Source: Membranipora membranacea
Lineage: Eukaryota > Bryozoa > Gymnolaemata > Cheilostomatida > Membraniporidae
DNA: 64,000 bases
Assembly (NCBI GenBank): GCA_914767715.1
Contig: OU612066.1
Location: 5,835,001-5,899,000, forward strand
Reading direction: 5' to 3'
This document shows, one piece after another, positions 1 through 11,820 of this stretch. The notes beneath the pieces were generated by a model. The model was not told the DNA's origin and did not search any database. It saw only the letters and a list, made by a program, of their open reading frames with translations. The position numbers and the translations under genes are program-made. Each line of letters begins with the position of its first letter. Position 1 is the stretch's first letter.

Positions 1-1066
1 CAACTGCTCAGCCTGTAGAACTTGGTACTGTTTCCGGTACTTGTATTTGGGGGTATTGGAGAGCCCCGTCATGTCAAGCTATAGAAACTGACACTATAAA
101 GTAGTTCAAGATAGTAACTGCAGGTAGTATTATTTTATAATATTGGATTTGATCATTTATTTGTGAAAGGTCAATAATTAAAATATTACAGACTATATTT
201 TTCCAGGGTCCAAAAATCATTTCTCCAGAGTGAGTACATGTGTGTTGTCTTTAGCTTTGGCAAAGACAGTGTGGAAGCAGCCTAGATAGCCTGCCCAGGC
301 CATGTACTGTGGCTAGGGAATCATAGCAACATAATAAGTGAGGAAGAGGGTGCATGCACCACCATGACAGATATGCAAATGTGATATAAATATATTCTTT
401 CTACTAACTATACTATGATAATAAATATAATATAATATAATGAATCATTCTTCATCACCCTCCGGTTCACACCAAGGGGGAGTGCCTCCTTGTTCACACA
501 GTGACTGCAACTAGTCACAGTAACAGTGGATCAATGAGTTATAGAGAACTCCTTGAGTGGAGTGACAAAAGAAGTTTGGTTTGGACAATGAGAAAGCATG
601 TATTTTGGCCTCATTAACAAGTGTGAATGTGGGAAAAGCAAGCACAATGTGTCTATTGAATCCATTCATAGATTGATTGATGCTGGAGTACTGTTAAGGT
701 AATATTTTTAATCCACATGGGTCAGGCTGGGGCTTGCAAACATCTGTATTGTTTATATACTGGATTAAGGCAATTTTCATGCTTCAAAATAACTTTCAAC
801 CTACTATTGCAATTGCAGCAATACGATTCATTGCTTGTTACTGCTGTGGCTTAGTCATATCCCTGTAATCCTTATCCTGTTACTAGTATTCATCAACCCA
901 AATTATGACTCTGGTTTTGCATTAAGATGGTTTCGACTAACCTAGTACCTCATTCATTAGTCAAACCAAAGAATCAAGTAAGCTGTTGACTCTGAGGTAT
1001 TGTAACGATCCTCTTGTCAAAGGCGTCCTGTATCCACTTCATATCCCCCATCAATCACATGGTTGA
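1..1066. other. Intergenic, no gene recognised
   Basis: AT-rich sequence upstream of the FBXO21-like gene. Reading both strands I see no exon-like stretch with good splice sites and no long open frame. The promoter and any 5' untranslated exon of the FBXO21-like gene may lie here, but no clear TATA box or initiator can be assigned. Confidence 0.4.
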
Positions 1067-1315
1067 TTAAAATCCGATGTCTAAACACTCGCCCATCCCG
1101 AGGCATGGGCGGCGAAATATTATTGCCTTATTGGCAAGGCCGCAATATCTGCGCCAATTTGCTCTCTGTTTGCAGGCAGGTCGGAGCACACCTGGGGGAC
1201 CAACCAATCCCCAGTAGAAGATGGACTGCAGTGGGATTCGAACCCACAACCTTCAACACTTGCGTGTTGAAGTCCGGCGCTCTAACCAGCTGAGCCACCT
1301 CCTACTCCAGACTTG
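1067..1315 (-). mobile_element. tRNA-derived SINE (degenerate tRNA head plus unrelated tail)
   Basis: On the minus strand the head carries a perfect RNA polymerase III A box (TGGCTCAGCTGG, 1286-1297) and B box (GGTTCGAATCC, 1234-1244) with a T-arm GTGGG/CCCAC. It is not a working tRNA. The seven bases before the A-box TG do not pair with those after the T arm, and the anticodon region is replaced by a perfect 9-bp hairpin (CTTCAACAC / GTGTTGAAG, loop GCAA). About 170 bp of tRNA-unrelated sequence follow on the minus strand, including the self-complementary GCCTTGCCAATAAGGC near 1120. Head plus tail is the classic SINE layout. The outer limits are estimated and no target-site duplication is obvious. 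The family cannot be named from sequence alone. Confidence 0.75.
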
Positions 1316-1737
1316 ACTTGATTACATGATACTGGTAGTTAGTGGCCCCCATTAATCAGAGATGTTTATATTTCTAGGCATATGTATGCAGGTGTTCTGG
1401 CCAAAACATAGGCTACCGTCCATCCAAACAATACATAATAGTGATCTGTATAATGTGTTGATTTATGTATCATATTTTTATTTAGACAGCAACGTAATTT
1501 CTGGTTACAGCGTCTTCCACCAGATTTTTTAAGCATCTTGTATAAGCAAAAATTTCTGCAACTGACTTCAGGAAAAGAGGAAATGTATTGTGAAGCAAGT
1601 TTAAGCTTGTTCAAATCTGTCCGGGATGGCACATGATTTTAACAAAAGTCTTGATCTTATTTCGGGAGATATTGTTATAATAAACCAAATCCTTTAGATA
1701 TTTGCAGATTTCACTGCCAGTACAAACAGATTGCACC

Positions 1738-4700
1738 ATGCTGGAAACTCTACCTGAGGAATTGCTAGAGACAATTTTCATGCAGCCATTATTGACCATG
1801 CATGATTTAGTTAGGCTGAAGCGATCGTCTAAATATCTGCATGAGATGGTAAATTCATACGGAGAGAAGAGAAAAGGCTCCCTGTGGAAAGCTAAATTTC
1901 TGCAAAGGTAGATAAGACTTCCCTATTTAGATTGTTTTATAACATCTGCACCAATATTTGCTGCTCATAGTTCTAGTGCAAAATAAAAATAGAGCGTATT
2001 TGAATATTATGAAAACCATTCCTGCATTAGAGATGTTCTTAAATCCAGTTACATGATTCATATTGATATAATACTAATGCACCATATTGGTCATTGATTT
2101 CGATTTAAAATAGATGTATCCATAATATATTGGGTAGCAGCATTGAGTTAATCTAATAACTTTAGTTTATTTAAATCCTATGTAATATCCATATGATATA
2201 CATGCTAAGCTTTATGATTTTTAGGTGGCCCAGATGTATTCCAGAGTTTAAGAGAAATCTGATCACAGACTGGCAGTCCATGTGTAATACTCGGCATTCA
2301 CTGGAGACTAAAACTAGAGATGTCGTGCAGAGATCTATACAGAAACTTATACAGAGAAACTCGGTACCTAAATGTATCCTTAAAATGTTTGGTGATAGTT
2401 TGGAGGAGGTGATGAGGCCGGATGCTTTCATATACGACTGTGTTGTTGATATTCTCCACATCCTTATCGCTCCTCCGGCTGAGTAGGTGTTAAGTACTTG
2501 CCATCAACTTTGCTGTGATTTTAGTTTCAGTGTCTGGGATGTGCGCTGCACTATACATTTTGTACCTTTACAGTGGTGGTAACTTAGATCAACCTCATTT
2601 TACTGTGGATGTGCAACAAACTCAGGCCTCTACCTACAGGGTATTTCAATTAAAAACTGCCATATTGCTATCTGATCATTACTGCTGATCACACTGCTCA
2701 CTGAACTATTTGTATTATGATTATGGGAACAAATATACCTAATTGGAAGACCAAAATAGTGATATTCTAAGAGAATTGATTACAAGGATTTGGCTTAAAT
2801 CAATTCTCTCATTCTAACGGAGAGACTACCTAGTGTAGCGCTCTTCTGGATTTTGTGACACTTTATATTTTCAGAGAAATAGATGGAACACAAAGCTTAC
2901 AGTACTACTCAGGTATGATGATGAGGGTAGTCAAGTGTGAGGGGGCTAAGAAAGACTGGGAGTATCTTATAAATGAGGTCTATGGAGGGGATAATTCTGG
3001 TGTGCCTCTCGAATATGGTAAGCATATGTATTGCCTATTCGTTTGAGAACTATGCATGCGTGCAATGGAAAATTATGTGGTGGAAGTCTTCTGTTAGGAT
3101 AAAGCAGCTAGCATGAATGAAAAAAGAGATGGCTACATTCTGCATACCCCCAGGGATAAATTTCCCTGGTAGTGGTAGCCCTCAAGACAATCTCGATATT
3201 ATCATACCTAATATCCCATATCTAATGTCTTACCAATGTCAATTCATTCAATAACTAAGATAACATCTTTTACACTGTCGCATACATATACTATATACTA
3301 TATGTATACTTTTTATAAATGATCTGATTTACTCTTTTACTATTCTTTTATTTTTTTTTGAGAGGTAAGGACAACATTACGATTAGAAGTGATATAGGTT
3401 TGCCAATAGACATATCCAAAAAAATCGCTCACTGTCACTTAAAATGCTTTCCATCTCAACTGAGCTTCTATTATTTTTGACAATGTAATAAAATCGTGAT
3501 GTTGGAGTCATTAGGTGGATTCTCATATTGATGCCTGATAAGCCATAATATATAACCTCTCTCGCATCTTATTCAGGGTTAGATTTTGTTGGTCAGTACC
3601 TATGTCCACTTGATGATGAGCGAGATCAAGGAGTGGACACAACTCTAAATGTAATGTGCAATAAAATTATGTCATTGCTCTCAGATGAACTCGAGTCTAT
3701 CGCTAAGAAAACGTGCTGGAGAACTATGCGTAAGTCCTCTGTTGGATAATAATAGACTAGGAGCTGCTAGATAAAATACAAGATCTGTGTGAAATATACA
3801 CTGGCCTATTTAAAACTAGTTGTGTAACATGAATTTTGTATGCCTTGAGCCACACTACAATTAGCATAGCATACACGGTTACATCTATTTTCCTTGCAAG
3901 GAAGTCATGCATGATCCACATTAGCCATTATATCTATTTTAGCACCTTTGATGCAAGTAAATCTTTTTATTGTTTGCGCTCCATTCTTGACCTAGGATAA
4001 AGATTTAAATTATATAATTCAGCCACAGATTATGGTTCAACCATTCTATTATTAATGGGCTGTGGAGCAGTGTGCAGCCATGCACAAGCGATTGAGTCCA
4101 GTGAGCTCTAAACTTTCTATTTGGGAGACAAATTGGTTCAATGTCCAGACACCGCACCAATGTTTTATACTTTCACCTGCCAAATTAATGTTATGATTTT
4201 ACATCTATCGAAAATTTCATTTAATCCGAATTTAGGATCTGAACTCTTGCTCTCCTCTAAGCTATGCTCTGAACAGTAAGCGTATCGGTATCGGTATCGG
4301 AACTCCTTTGTTATACTCTGTACATTGTGGCATGTCAATGTTCATATTATTTAGCATATGATGTATGTGACACACTATGGACTTGTGAGGAGTCAGCTAT
4401 CATAATGAGAGCTCTGGTAGATACTATGGAGAAGAAAGTGGGAGACACAGCAGATGTCAGTCTGGATTTTCTACATCAGGTTTGTCAGAATTCAATTGCC
4501 ATTGATGAGTAACATTGTTTATTCAAAGAGTTGATGAATGGCAGGAACAAGAGTTTAAAATGCTGAGAGTTTGGCTTTGCATCTGCAGACACTTAGGGCT
4601 GGAATCAACCCAAATCTAAAATTAAAACTGGGTAATATTCAAGGTTTTTGAAAAGCCACCCTTAAATGATAGGATTACTAAGATTGCCTGTATTCCTAAG

Positions 4701-7700
4701 CTTATTTTGTGAAACAGGAAATCCATAGTTGTGTTTATTACATCCTTTTCATTATCATTCGGGCAGCTGGGTATGGAAATCAGGAGCGACATGCTAAATG
4801 CCAAATGCTAAAGGCACAAAAATGCTAAATGCAAAATGCCAAATTGCTCAGAGGGGACGCAAGTCCTTAGTTCAAATGGTGTTGCACTGTTTTGAGTTGA
4901 GATTGTCCTACCTCAGGACACAACTCGAATAACTACTGTAAAACCTAATATGCTACTGGCCTACTATATTGAAGCACTCAGTTTATGACAGCCCCCCTTC
5001 CAGTAGTTGTTTCCTTTCATATCATACTCAACATCGACTTGATTCAACTTGTCAAGACAGGCTACATCTCTTGGTTCTATGGTACTCCAACAGGCACGAC
5101 GAATATAATCAACATCCGCTGACATGCATAGTATTATTGGTTGGTTGGTTCGGTTCGAAAGCTTGAGATAGGTATGAAAGTTCACACCCTGATTTCAACT
5201 GAACTGTAAAAAGAATGCTCTCCCTTTTATAATAGACAGTTTTCTGAGCTCTTATTTATGCCTCAATTCGGAGTTGTCCTCTCTCCAGTTTGGTACTTTT
5301 AACCCACGCCGCATAGGAGAAACCTGCTGAAAGAGGGTTATCTTGAAAACCGCTTATGCTAGGATAAAAATGATTTTTGATTCAGAGTCTGCACCATTGA
5401 AAACCCTGTGATACAGTGTTTCCAAATCATTGGAGGCTTGAATGTTGATTTATCTTAATTTTAGTGATGAAACTTGTGAAAAATTCTGCCAAATTGTCCG
5501 CAAAACAGGTAGAAAATGCTATAATCGACTATCCAAATACTAAATTTATTTCCCAAACTATGTCCATATGAGTATTCAATGTTGTAGATTCTGAATCAAA
5601 AATCATTTTTATCCTTATAAAGCAGCTAAATGCTAGATATTAGACTGAGTATTACCCTTGCTGAAGTATGGAGATTCAACAAAAGATATTTCAAGTTATA
5701 TCTAAGCAATTACAGAACTTGGGTTAACTTTATGAATACAGTCACTGGAGACCAAGAATCCAAGGCACGTAAACAATGGATTTTGCCATTTCCTCACAAA
5801 AAAATATCAAGCTCATTTTTCCATTAGCTGGCCAAAGCTAATCAGACCATGGATAAGGTGGTTACTCCACATCGTTTGAAACCACCTTCACATGGTTGAT
5901 GACTTGATTGTAGTACATTTATATTGACAGATGAAGCATAATTGGACAGTACCCCTCGGAGTGAACCTATGCTCTATGTTGACAGCCTGTATGGCTCGCA
6001 GACTTGGAATACAATGTGACATGATGCTGAGACGACCTCCCAATAGTCACATATTACTGCGCTTCAAGAACTGTTGCAGCAGGTAAAATAGGTGGATGGA
6101 GGACTTTTTTTCCTGTCCCACCACGACAAATTTTAATCAGTGGCTGTGATAGGTTTTTGAACCTTCTAAAACAACTTACTGGGACAAATCTGAAATAATA
6201 GAGTAGCCCATGGGCAGACCATTTCTTCTGTTAATTAACAATATTTCATTCGCCATTTCATCTTATTCTTGCATATTGTATTCCCTCGCATATTTATAAA
6301 CAGATTCTACCAACCATTCTGGTCTACTCTCTCAGTCTGTCATTATATCAGGTTTATTACAGCTTTGATCACTTAGCCTAAAAGTCCCCATCTGTCAATA
6401 AGACCTACTTGTACCAGCATCAATGTTAATCTTTCTCAGAGAATCCAGTGAGAAGAATACCTGGGTTGACTTATCTAAGGTATGGAGTAGTGGTAATGTG
6501 TACATCCCTACTGCAGGTATAGATAGACAGCTGCTAACTCCTGATAGGCCTTCTACACTTATCGAGGTAAGTGCTGTAGAGTGTAAATATGTTAGTTTTA
6601 TAAGGAGTCAGTACATGGGTTATATTCTTTGAATTGACAATGAGGGGGGTACTCAGAACTCTGAGAGAAGTCTATTTATAAGTGCAGATGTATCTAAAAT
6701 GAATATCCCAAACTCTGTCCCAGGAGTTAGGTCCTCACAACTCAGCAGAGGGCAACTCCTAATAGTTTTGATATTACTATGGCTATGATTTGCTATATGT
6801 GTTTATATTTCAGCTGTTGAGATTCCATGCTGAGGGACATATTCACTCGATCACTAACTCCGTAGAACAGCTTCACCAGTTTGAGTTAAGGCTGTATCTG
6901 GACCCAGATAATCATAACATGGCAAGAAGAATCATCAACTATTATCTCAATCAAGGCATAAATATCGCTGAGGTGAGTGTAGGTATTTTTATGTGACTGC
7001 TGATCATATTCTCACATATATCAATCATTATGTATTGTTTCTCTGTATTACAGCACTGAACATGAATCCCTCAAAGTCTCAATTGTTCTCAGTGGCTGCC
7101 TTGCTCAGTTATCTTCTTATCAAGAACACTCACGATAAGGTGTTTTCTTCTATCGTTTGCATTATGCCAATATGGTACTGGGCTCCCAGCATAACTGATC
7201 CACATCTGGATGCTTAAATGTTAAAGTTGTGTATTTTGAGATTGCACATCTTGGGAGGTGGGTATCAGATAATGAAACGACAATACTCGAAGCCTCTGAT
7301 ACCTTTTTTTCATGTATCATGTCTTTTGAGATTTCACAGAAAATGAACCTTTCACTAGAAACGATTTTTTGCAGGCATTTGCTTTGGCTGACAAAGCAGA
7401 TATTGAAATCGAAGACCAGATTAAAGTAGCATTTAAAGACCACACAGAAGATAAAGAGCTGGCTGATCAAACTATCGATGAGGTGAGATGAGATCTCTGT
7501 GTTACCAGGGAAGCCGAGAAGTTATTGGGTTTGAGTCCAGAAGGGGTAATTGGGTTAGAATCTAGACTGATGCATTGCCATAATAAGCAACTTGCAGCAG
7601 TGGCGTGCCAAATGATAATTATGGCTGAAAACATGCAACCAAAGAGCTGATTTGAGTTTGTAAAGCAGTATTAGCTCTAGCAAACAAACGCCTTGTAATA

Positions 7701-9011
7701 ATTGTATAGAAATGTGGTGAGAACGCCTTCTTGACAAGCTTTCTTGATTATCATTCAATAGAAGCTTGGTGCTTGATGCTTTTTCTTTTACAAGGTTAAA
7801 GAGCGAGCCAACCCTGAGTTCGCTGATGTGAAATACTATGTGGGAATGATTATGAGACATATACGGTTAGTAAAAAACAGGCTTCATTACCTCCCTCTAT
7901 CACATGCCAATAAACTGAATATCTGACCTACATATTTTCAAACCATTTCTCAACCCCGGAACATGGTAGCACCACAGAGCTTGGTTAAAAGGAAGAGGAT
8001 ACAAAGCTGTTACAATTTTTTTTGCTTAAGGCTGATCATTTTAAACTCTCTCCAAATCACATACCTATGAGTGTTATCTCGCTGTTATAGATATGGCTAT
8101 GATTGTGTGATAATTGGCTGGTCTACTCGTTGTGACGCTAGTGAGAGGTGGATCAGGCAGATGCGTGTAGATAAGTTACCTCTGGGTAGAGATCAGCCAT
8201 TCTATCATGTACTGGTACCTGATGGATCACAGAGATATGCTGCTCAAGGTATGTTCATAGCCAATGGGGATGTAGACACCATCACAAAGCATGCTATGTA
8301 CAAGTTGTAGCTGCAACAAATGCCTTTAGATTCTCAACCTGCGAGTAAGCCTGATTTTAGACATTTTTGTGTATGCAAATAAATCCATGAAAAATAATGC
8401 TACTAAAATTCAGTTGTAATAAAATATCAACAGGATTACAGATAAAATTCCCAAAGCTGAATGTGAGAAAAGTGAATGGTCAACCTAGAACCGTGATGAT
8501 TATGGAATTTCATTTACCAGTCTATCTGCAATTCAACATGCATCAAATGCTAGTTGTCCCCACTTAATGTAGGTCTGATAACTCTGGTCTTCATGAATTT
8601 AAAACAAAAAAATATGCAATTTGTCTGTTGCAATATCCAGGCCACTGGCCACCTGTGATACAACTGATTCATATTTAAATGCAAATAAAATTTCATTTGG
8701 CCATTTATTTATATATATATGAATACATGGGATATCTTTCACTGGCTGGTAGAGAAAAAAATCTACACATGTTTTAAAGTAATTTTTTTTCATTTTCCTT
8801 TCTGCATTTGTTAGAGAGTCTGGAGTACCACCCGTCACCGATGCCCATCGAGCACGAGGAGGTCGGACGTTACATGGCAGCTTACAGAGAGACTCATTAT
8901 AAGATGAACTACGCTGTACAGCGTGTGTATATGAATGATGAGAAGTTTGTACTAGATGACGTGAGGAAAAGGTACCCTGACCTCTTCAGGGAGGTATTAG
9001 ACGAGAGGTAA
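1738..9011 (+). CDS. FBXO21: FBXO21-like F-box protein (F-box, transglutaminase-like fold, C-terminal YccV-like domain)
   Basis: Predicted substrate adaptor of an SCF (SKP1-CUL1-F-box) ubiquitin ligase. Coding exons: 1738-1907, 2225-2482, 2875-3017, 3577-3729, 4355-4479, 5931-6082, 6440-6566, 6814-6982, 7054-7139, 7375-7482, 7795-7865, 8091-8248, 8815-9011. All junctions are GT-AG and phases agree, giving 638 residues (human FBXO21 is about 628). The N-terminal 50 residues form an F-box (METLPEELLETIF-type start). The middle, about 215-390, aligns with the transglutaminase-like region (exon 6 ARRLGIQ and HILLRF match the human ARQLGV and HFLLRW segments). Exons 11-13 hold the hemimethylated-DNA-binding YccV-like domain: GMIMRHIRYGYDCVIIGW, WIRQM, QPFYHVLVPDGS and RYAAQ are near-identical to vertebrate FBXO21. 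The ATG at 1738 is the first in frame; the frame also opens upstream at a TTG. Exon 8 must use the donor at 6983, because the stronger-looking GTGAGT at 6973 would shift the frame. The C-terminus is either the TAA at 9009 or, if a donor at 9008 is used, an extra exon (9168-9249). A poly(A) signal lies at 9413. Start and last exon are the least certain parts. Confidence 0.93.
5361..5615. mobile_element. Foldback/MITE-like element with 30-bp terminal inverted repeats
   Basis: The 30 bases at 5361-5390 (starting AGGATAAAAATGATTTTTGA) return as their reverse complement at 5586-5615, with one mismatch. The ends enclose about 195 bp of non-coding sequence. The whole unit sits in intron 5 of the FBXO21-like gene. 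No convincing target-site duplication was found, so the superfamily is not assigned. Confidence 0.65.
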
Positions 9012-9167
9012 GCTGCCAATTATATTAATCCTTTAAACTTTTTGTATTTTTATAAACTTCATATATATGTTTTTCTAGCTTCTGAGGCAGTTAATATTGG
9101 TTTATGGTTTATCTATACATTTGAATGTTTTATACATATTATTAAATGCTCACAATCTGTATTTAAG

Positions 9168-9249
9168 GTTTGAGCAGCGCAATATTGACAACTATGGTTA
9201 CAGGGTGCTAAAAATAAGCTGTGAATATTTGGACTCTGATGTGCTCTAA
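9168..9249 (+). other. FBXO21: Possible alternative last exon of the FBXO21-like gene
   Basis: If the donor GTAAGC at 9008 is used instead of reading into the TAA, splicing to the acceptor ATTTAAG at 9161-9167 keeps the frame. It adds about 27 residues ending in a TAA at 9247-9249. The added sequence (FEQRNIDNYGYRVLK...) shows no conserved motif I recognise. Both ends precede the same poly(A) signal AATAAA at 9413-9418. Transcript evidence is needed to choose. Confidence 0.3.
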
Positions 9250-9412
9250 AGGCACATATTCCAAATGTCAGCCACTTTTTTTGTGATTGATAACACTGTC
9301 AAGCTTATCCAGTTCCTATTTGGTGGTCAGTAAGCAGCAAGGGGATTTGACTTTGTTAACTTTTTGATATTAGCAATCTCTTCACATGTTTTCTTACATA
9401 GCAGTGTATCTA

Positions 9413-9418
9413 AATAAA
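9413..9418 (+). terminator. Candidate poly(A) signal of the FBXO21-like gene
   Basis: Canonical AATAAA hexamer about 400 bp after the stop codon at 9009-9011 and about 165 bp after the alternative stop at 9247. It is the first canonical hexamer I see downstream of either stop. Confidence 0.45.
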
Positions 9419-9540
9419 ATCTCTGAAAATAATCTGTAACCTTCTAGAGCTTTGTCCAGCTATGCCTATGTCTCCCAGACGTCGGCCGGAAAAATGCAAT
9501 CACATTTCTCTAATAGTTACGGAGGTGGCAGTGTTATAAC

Positions 9541-9814
9541 GTGTTATTGATAATTGTAAAATTATTTCCACAACAACATTTTACCCGATGGTAATTTGCG
9601 TCCGAAGCCATTATATGATATTAGCACGTACCACGTTCTCATGTGGGAACGCAATAATATATATATATATATAAGATATATATATATATAAATATATAAT
9701 ATATATTATTGTGTTCCCACATGAGAACGTGGTACGTGCTAATACGGCTTTGGACACAAATTACCATCGGGTAAAATGTTTTTGTGGAAATAATTTTACA
9801 ACTATCAATAACAC
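9541..9814. mobile_element. Large palindromic foldback element (about 110-bp arms)
   Basis: A left arm from GTGTTATTGATAATTGTAAA (9541) to about 9656 is repeated as its reverse complement from about 9709 to 9814, with a few mismatches. The spacer is an (AT)n stretch. The arms share, for example, GGTACGTGCTAATA, CCACATGAGAACGT and ACCATCGGGTAAAATG. Such a sequence would fold into one long hairpin, typical of foldback or MITE elements. There is no clear target-site duplication. It lies just past the FBXO21-like gene. Confidence 0.8.
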
Positions 9815-10639
9815 TGTACCGATATAACTCATGCGGGGTTGTTTTAAGTAGGATTTTGTAAGATATAATTTTCACACATGCTGTCCCTATTTTACAGTTA
9901 AGCCCAAGGACTGTCTACCAGACTGTGAATCTTTCCGCTCTCGATATGTCTCTTTGGACAAATTACAAATAAACTGAAGTTTTCTGGATGAATATGTAAA
10001 AACACCTGTGTGTCCAGACAACTGTTTCTGGGGTGAAAGATCTGGCCCAGCGAAAAATTTTTTTTTTTTTTTTTGCAGCAGATTTCACATATCAAACAAG
10101 TAGGCAGATTACCACTATACCACAGCTTTAAACCCTGCAAAGGCCAACATTTTAAGGTGTCCTTTGCAACAATATAGGTCCTGTTTAGTTTGCTAATTGG
10201 ACAAACACCAAGAACTTGACATTATTTTTATCCTCCACGAATCGCTGGTGAACTATGAGAGTTGTCTTGCCTAGAAGTACGGTAGCTGCTGTGCTGCAGA
10301 AAAACAACACTTCTCAAACTATCTTGCAGACAAAATATCTTGAACTGGTAAATTTTGCAGAGAGTTTTTAGCAGAGAGTCAATAGCTCAGACCAAACATT
10401 TTAAAGTCAGTCAGTATGAACGTTCTCAAGACTTGAACAGTGTAAAAACTTCAAAACTCCATTCGGTAAAAATTATTACAAACTGTTAGAAATTGTCCCC
10501 TTACTCTTGTAAGATGAATGGTATGGTGAATGGTATATGGATGACTTTTGTATGATACAAGCCCGATGACCTTACTTCTGTTGCTATATTATATAAACAA
10601 AAATTCATTCAGCTTGTATTTGGGAGGTTTTTTTGCTGT

Positions 10640-11100
10640 TGGAATCATGACTAAGATTTAGATTTCAATAACCCGGAACACCAACAGAAAACCTGGTGGG
10701 TGTTGCAAGAAATCCGACTAAAGCATCGGTTTTCATGACTTTTCATATTTTCACACTGATGTGAACGTGCATATTCAGTTAACAACATTCCACATCAAAA
10801 TTGCTTTCAATAATTACTCGTTTGCATGCAAAAGAGTGTAGACAGTGTAAATGTCATAATCTTCTGCAACAGAGAGCAAAAGGGGGACGCACGCCCACAT
10901 GCATTCTCTACTGAGTTTAGGTCAAAAAGTCAACCTATATCGGTCCTACATTATGTCTGCTAGCGCCAGACTGTGTAATGTGTAATTTTTTTAAAACTCC
11001 CTTCCTGATCTTTGCATCAGAAATACAGTTCTACAATTCAGTTTTGGATTTCATTTTACTCTTTTACATATGGAGGATCTATTGCAGAGGAACGAATCAT
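10640..11100 (+). repeat. Dispersed repeat family A, copy 1
   Basis: First of three related copies in 10.6-13.2 kb. Shared blocks, in order: TTTCAATAACC...GGTGGG.GTTGCAA, CATATTCAGTTMACAACATTCC, GCATGCAAAAGAGTG, CATAATCTTCTGCAACAGA, then the well-kept GAGTTTAGGTCAAAAAGTCA followed by ACCTATATCGGTCCTACATTATGTCT. Beyond that it continues into sequence found, inverted, only in copy 3 (GATCTTTGCATCAG... and ATATGGAGGATCTAT near 11069). No coding frame survives. A decayed transposon is likely. Confidence 0.7.
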
Positions 11101-11224
11101 AAATATTAAAATAAACTGTTTTAGAATATTATAGAGAGATCATTGCTCCTCAAGCGGCCACACATAGCATACCCTCACTCAACAGAAAGAGAGAGTAAAC
11201 TACAGTCCGGTGGTTGAAGCTCAG

Positions 11225-11665
11225 AAACTCATAGGTAAACCCAAGATAATGTGGGAATATGTAATACGGCCCATCACTCAGCAGCGCAAAGTAATTCTAT
11301 GTCCAAGTCAGTAATTGGGACCTCAGCTCTGTCTGATATCTCGTCTATGTTTCAATAACCCCGAATACAAGCAAAAAAACTGGTGGGCGTTGCAAGTGAG
11401 AAAGAATGATGACTGCTTAAACAAGAATTCCGACAAAAATGTCTGTTTTTATCACATTTTCCTGTTTTCGCACAAACGTAAACATGCATATTCAGTTCAC
11501 AACATTCCAAATCAAAATCGCTTTCGCATGCAAAAGAGTGCAGACAGTGTCATTTTCATAATCTTGTGCAACAGACAACAAAAGGGGGAATGCACGCCCA
11601 ATTTCATACTCTACTGAGTTTAGGTCAAAAAGTCAACCTATATCGGTCCTACATTATGTCTATAC
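11225..11665 (+). repeat. Dispersed repeat family A, copy 2
   Basis: Parallel to copy 1 and sharing the same block order, ending at TCGGTCCTACATTATGTCT near 11659. Its left part (AATACGGCCCATCACTCAGC, GGGACCTCAGCTCTGTC) matches copy 3 in inverted orientation but is missing from copy 1. With copy 3 it forms long inverted arms of about 430 bp around a 1.1-kb centre. Confidence 0.7.
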
Positions 11666-11820
11666 ATTTATTAGCCATTTTTGTGGAGAATTTCAGCATT
11701 CAAAGGATAAATTTGTATAACATGCTGATACTCTCAACCGAAATTCTCCACAGTTGGTGCCCCCTAGACTCTTGCCCCCCCCCCCCCCATCCGACGGCCC
11801 CCAAAAATGGCTTAGAAACA
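11666..11820. repeat. Nested short inverted repeat with a C-homopolymer
   Basis: AGCCATTTTTGTGGAGAATTTC (starting near 11671) has GAAATTCTCCAC near 11740 and CAAAAATGGCT near 11800 as inverted partners. ATGCTGATACTCTC also lies opposite TTCAGCATTC. A run of 14 Cs sits at about 11776-11789. It looks like a small foldback inserted beside copy 2 of family A. The limits are approximate. Confidence 0.45.

Noticed and set aside
1229-1310. A tRNA gene on the minus strand
   Set aside because: A and B boxes are perfect, but the acceptor stem does not pair and the anticodon arm is a 9-bp hairpin with a four-base loop. The SINE explanation fits better.
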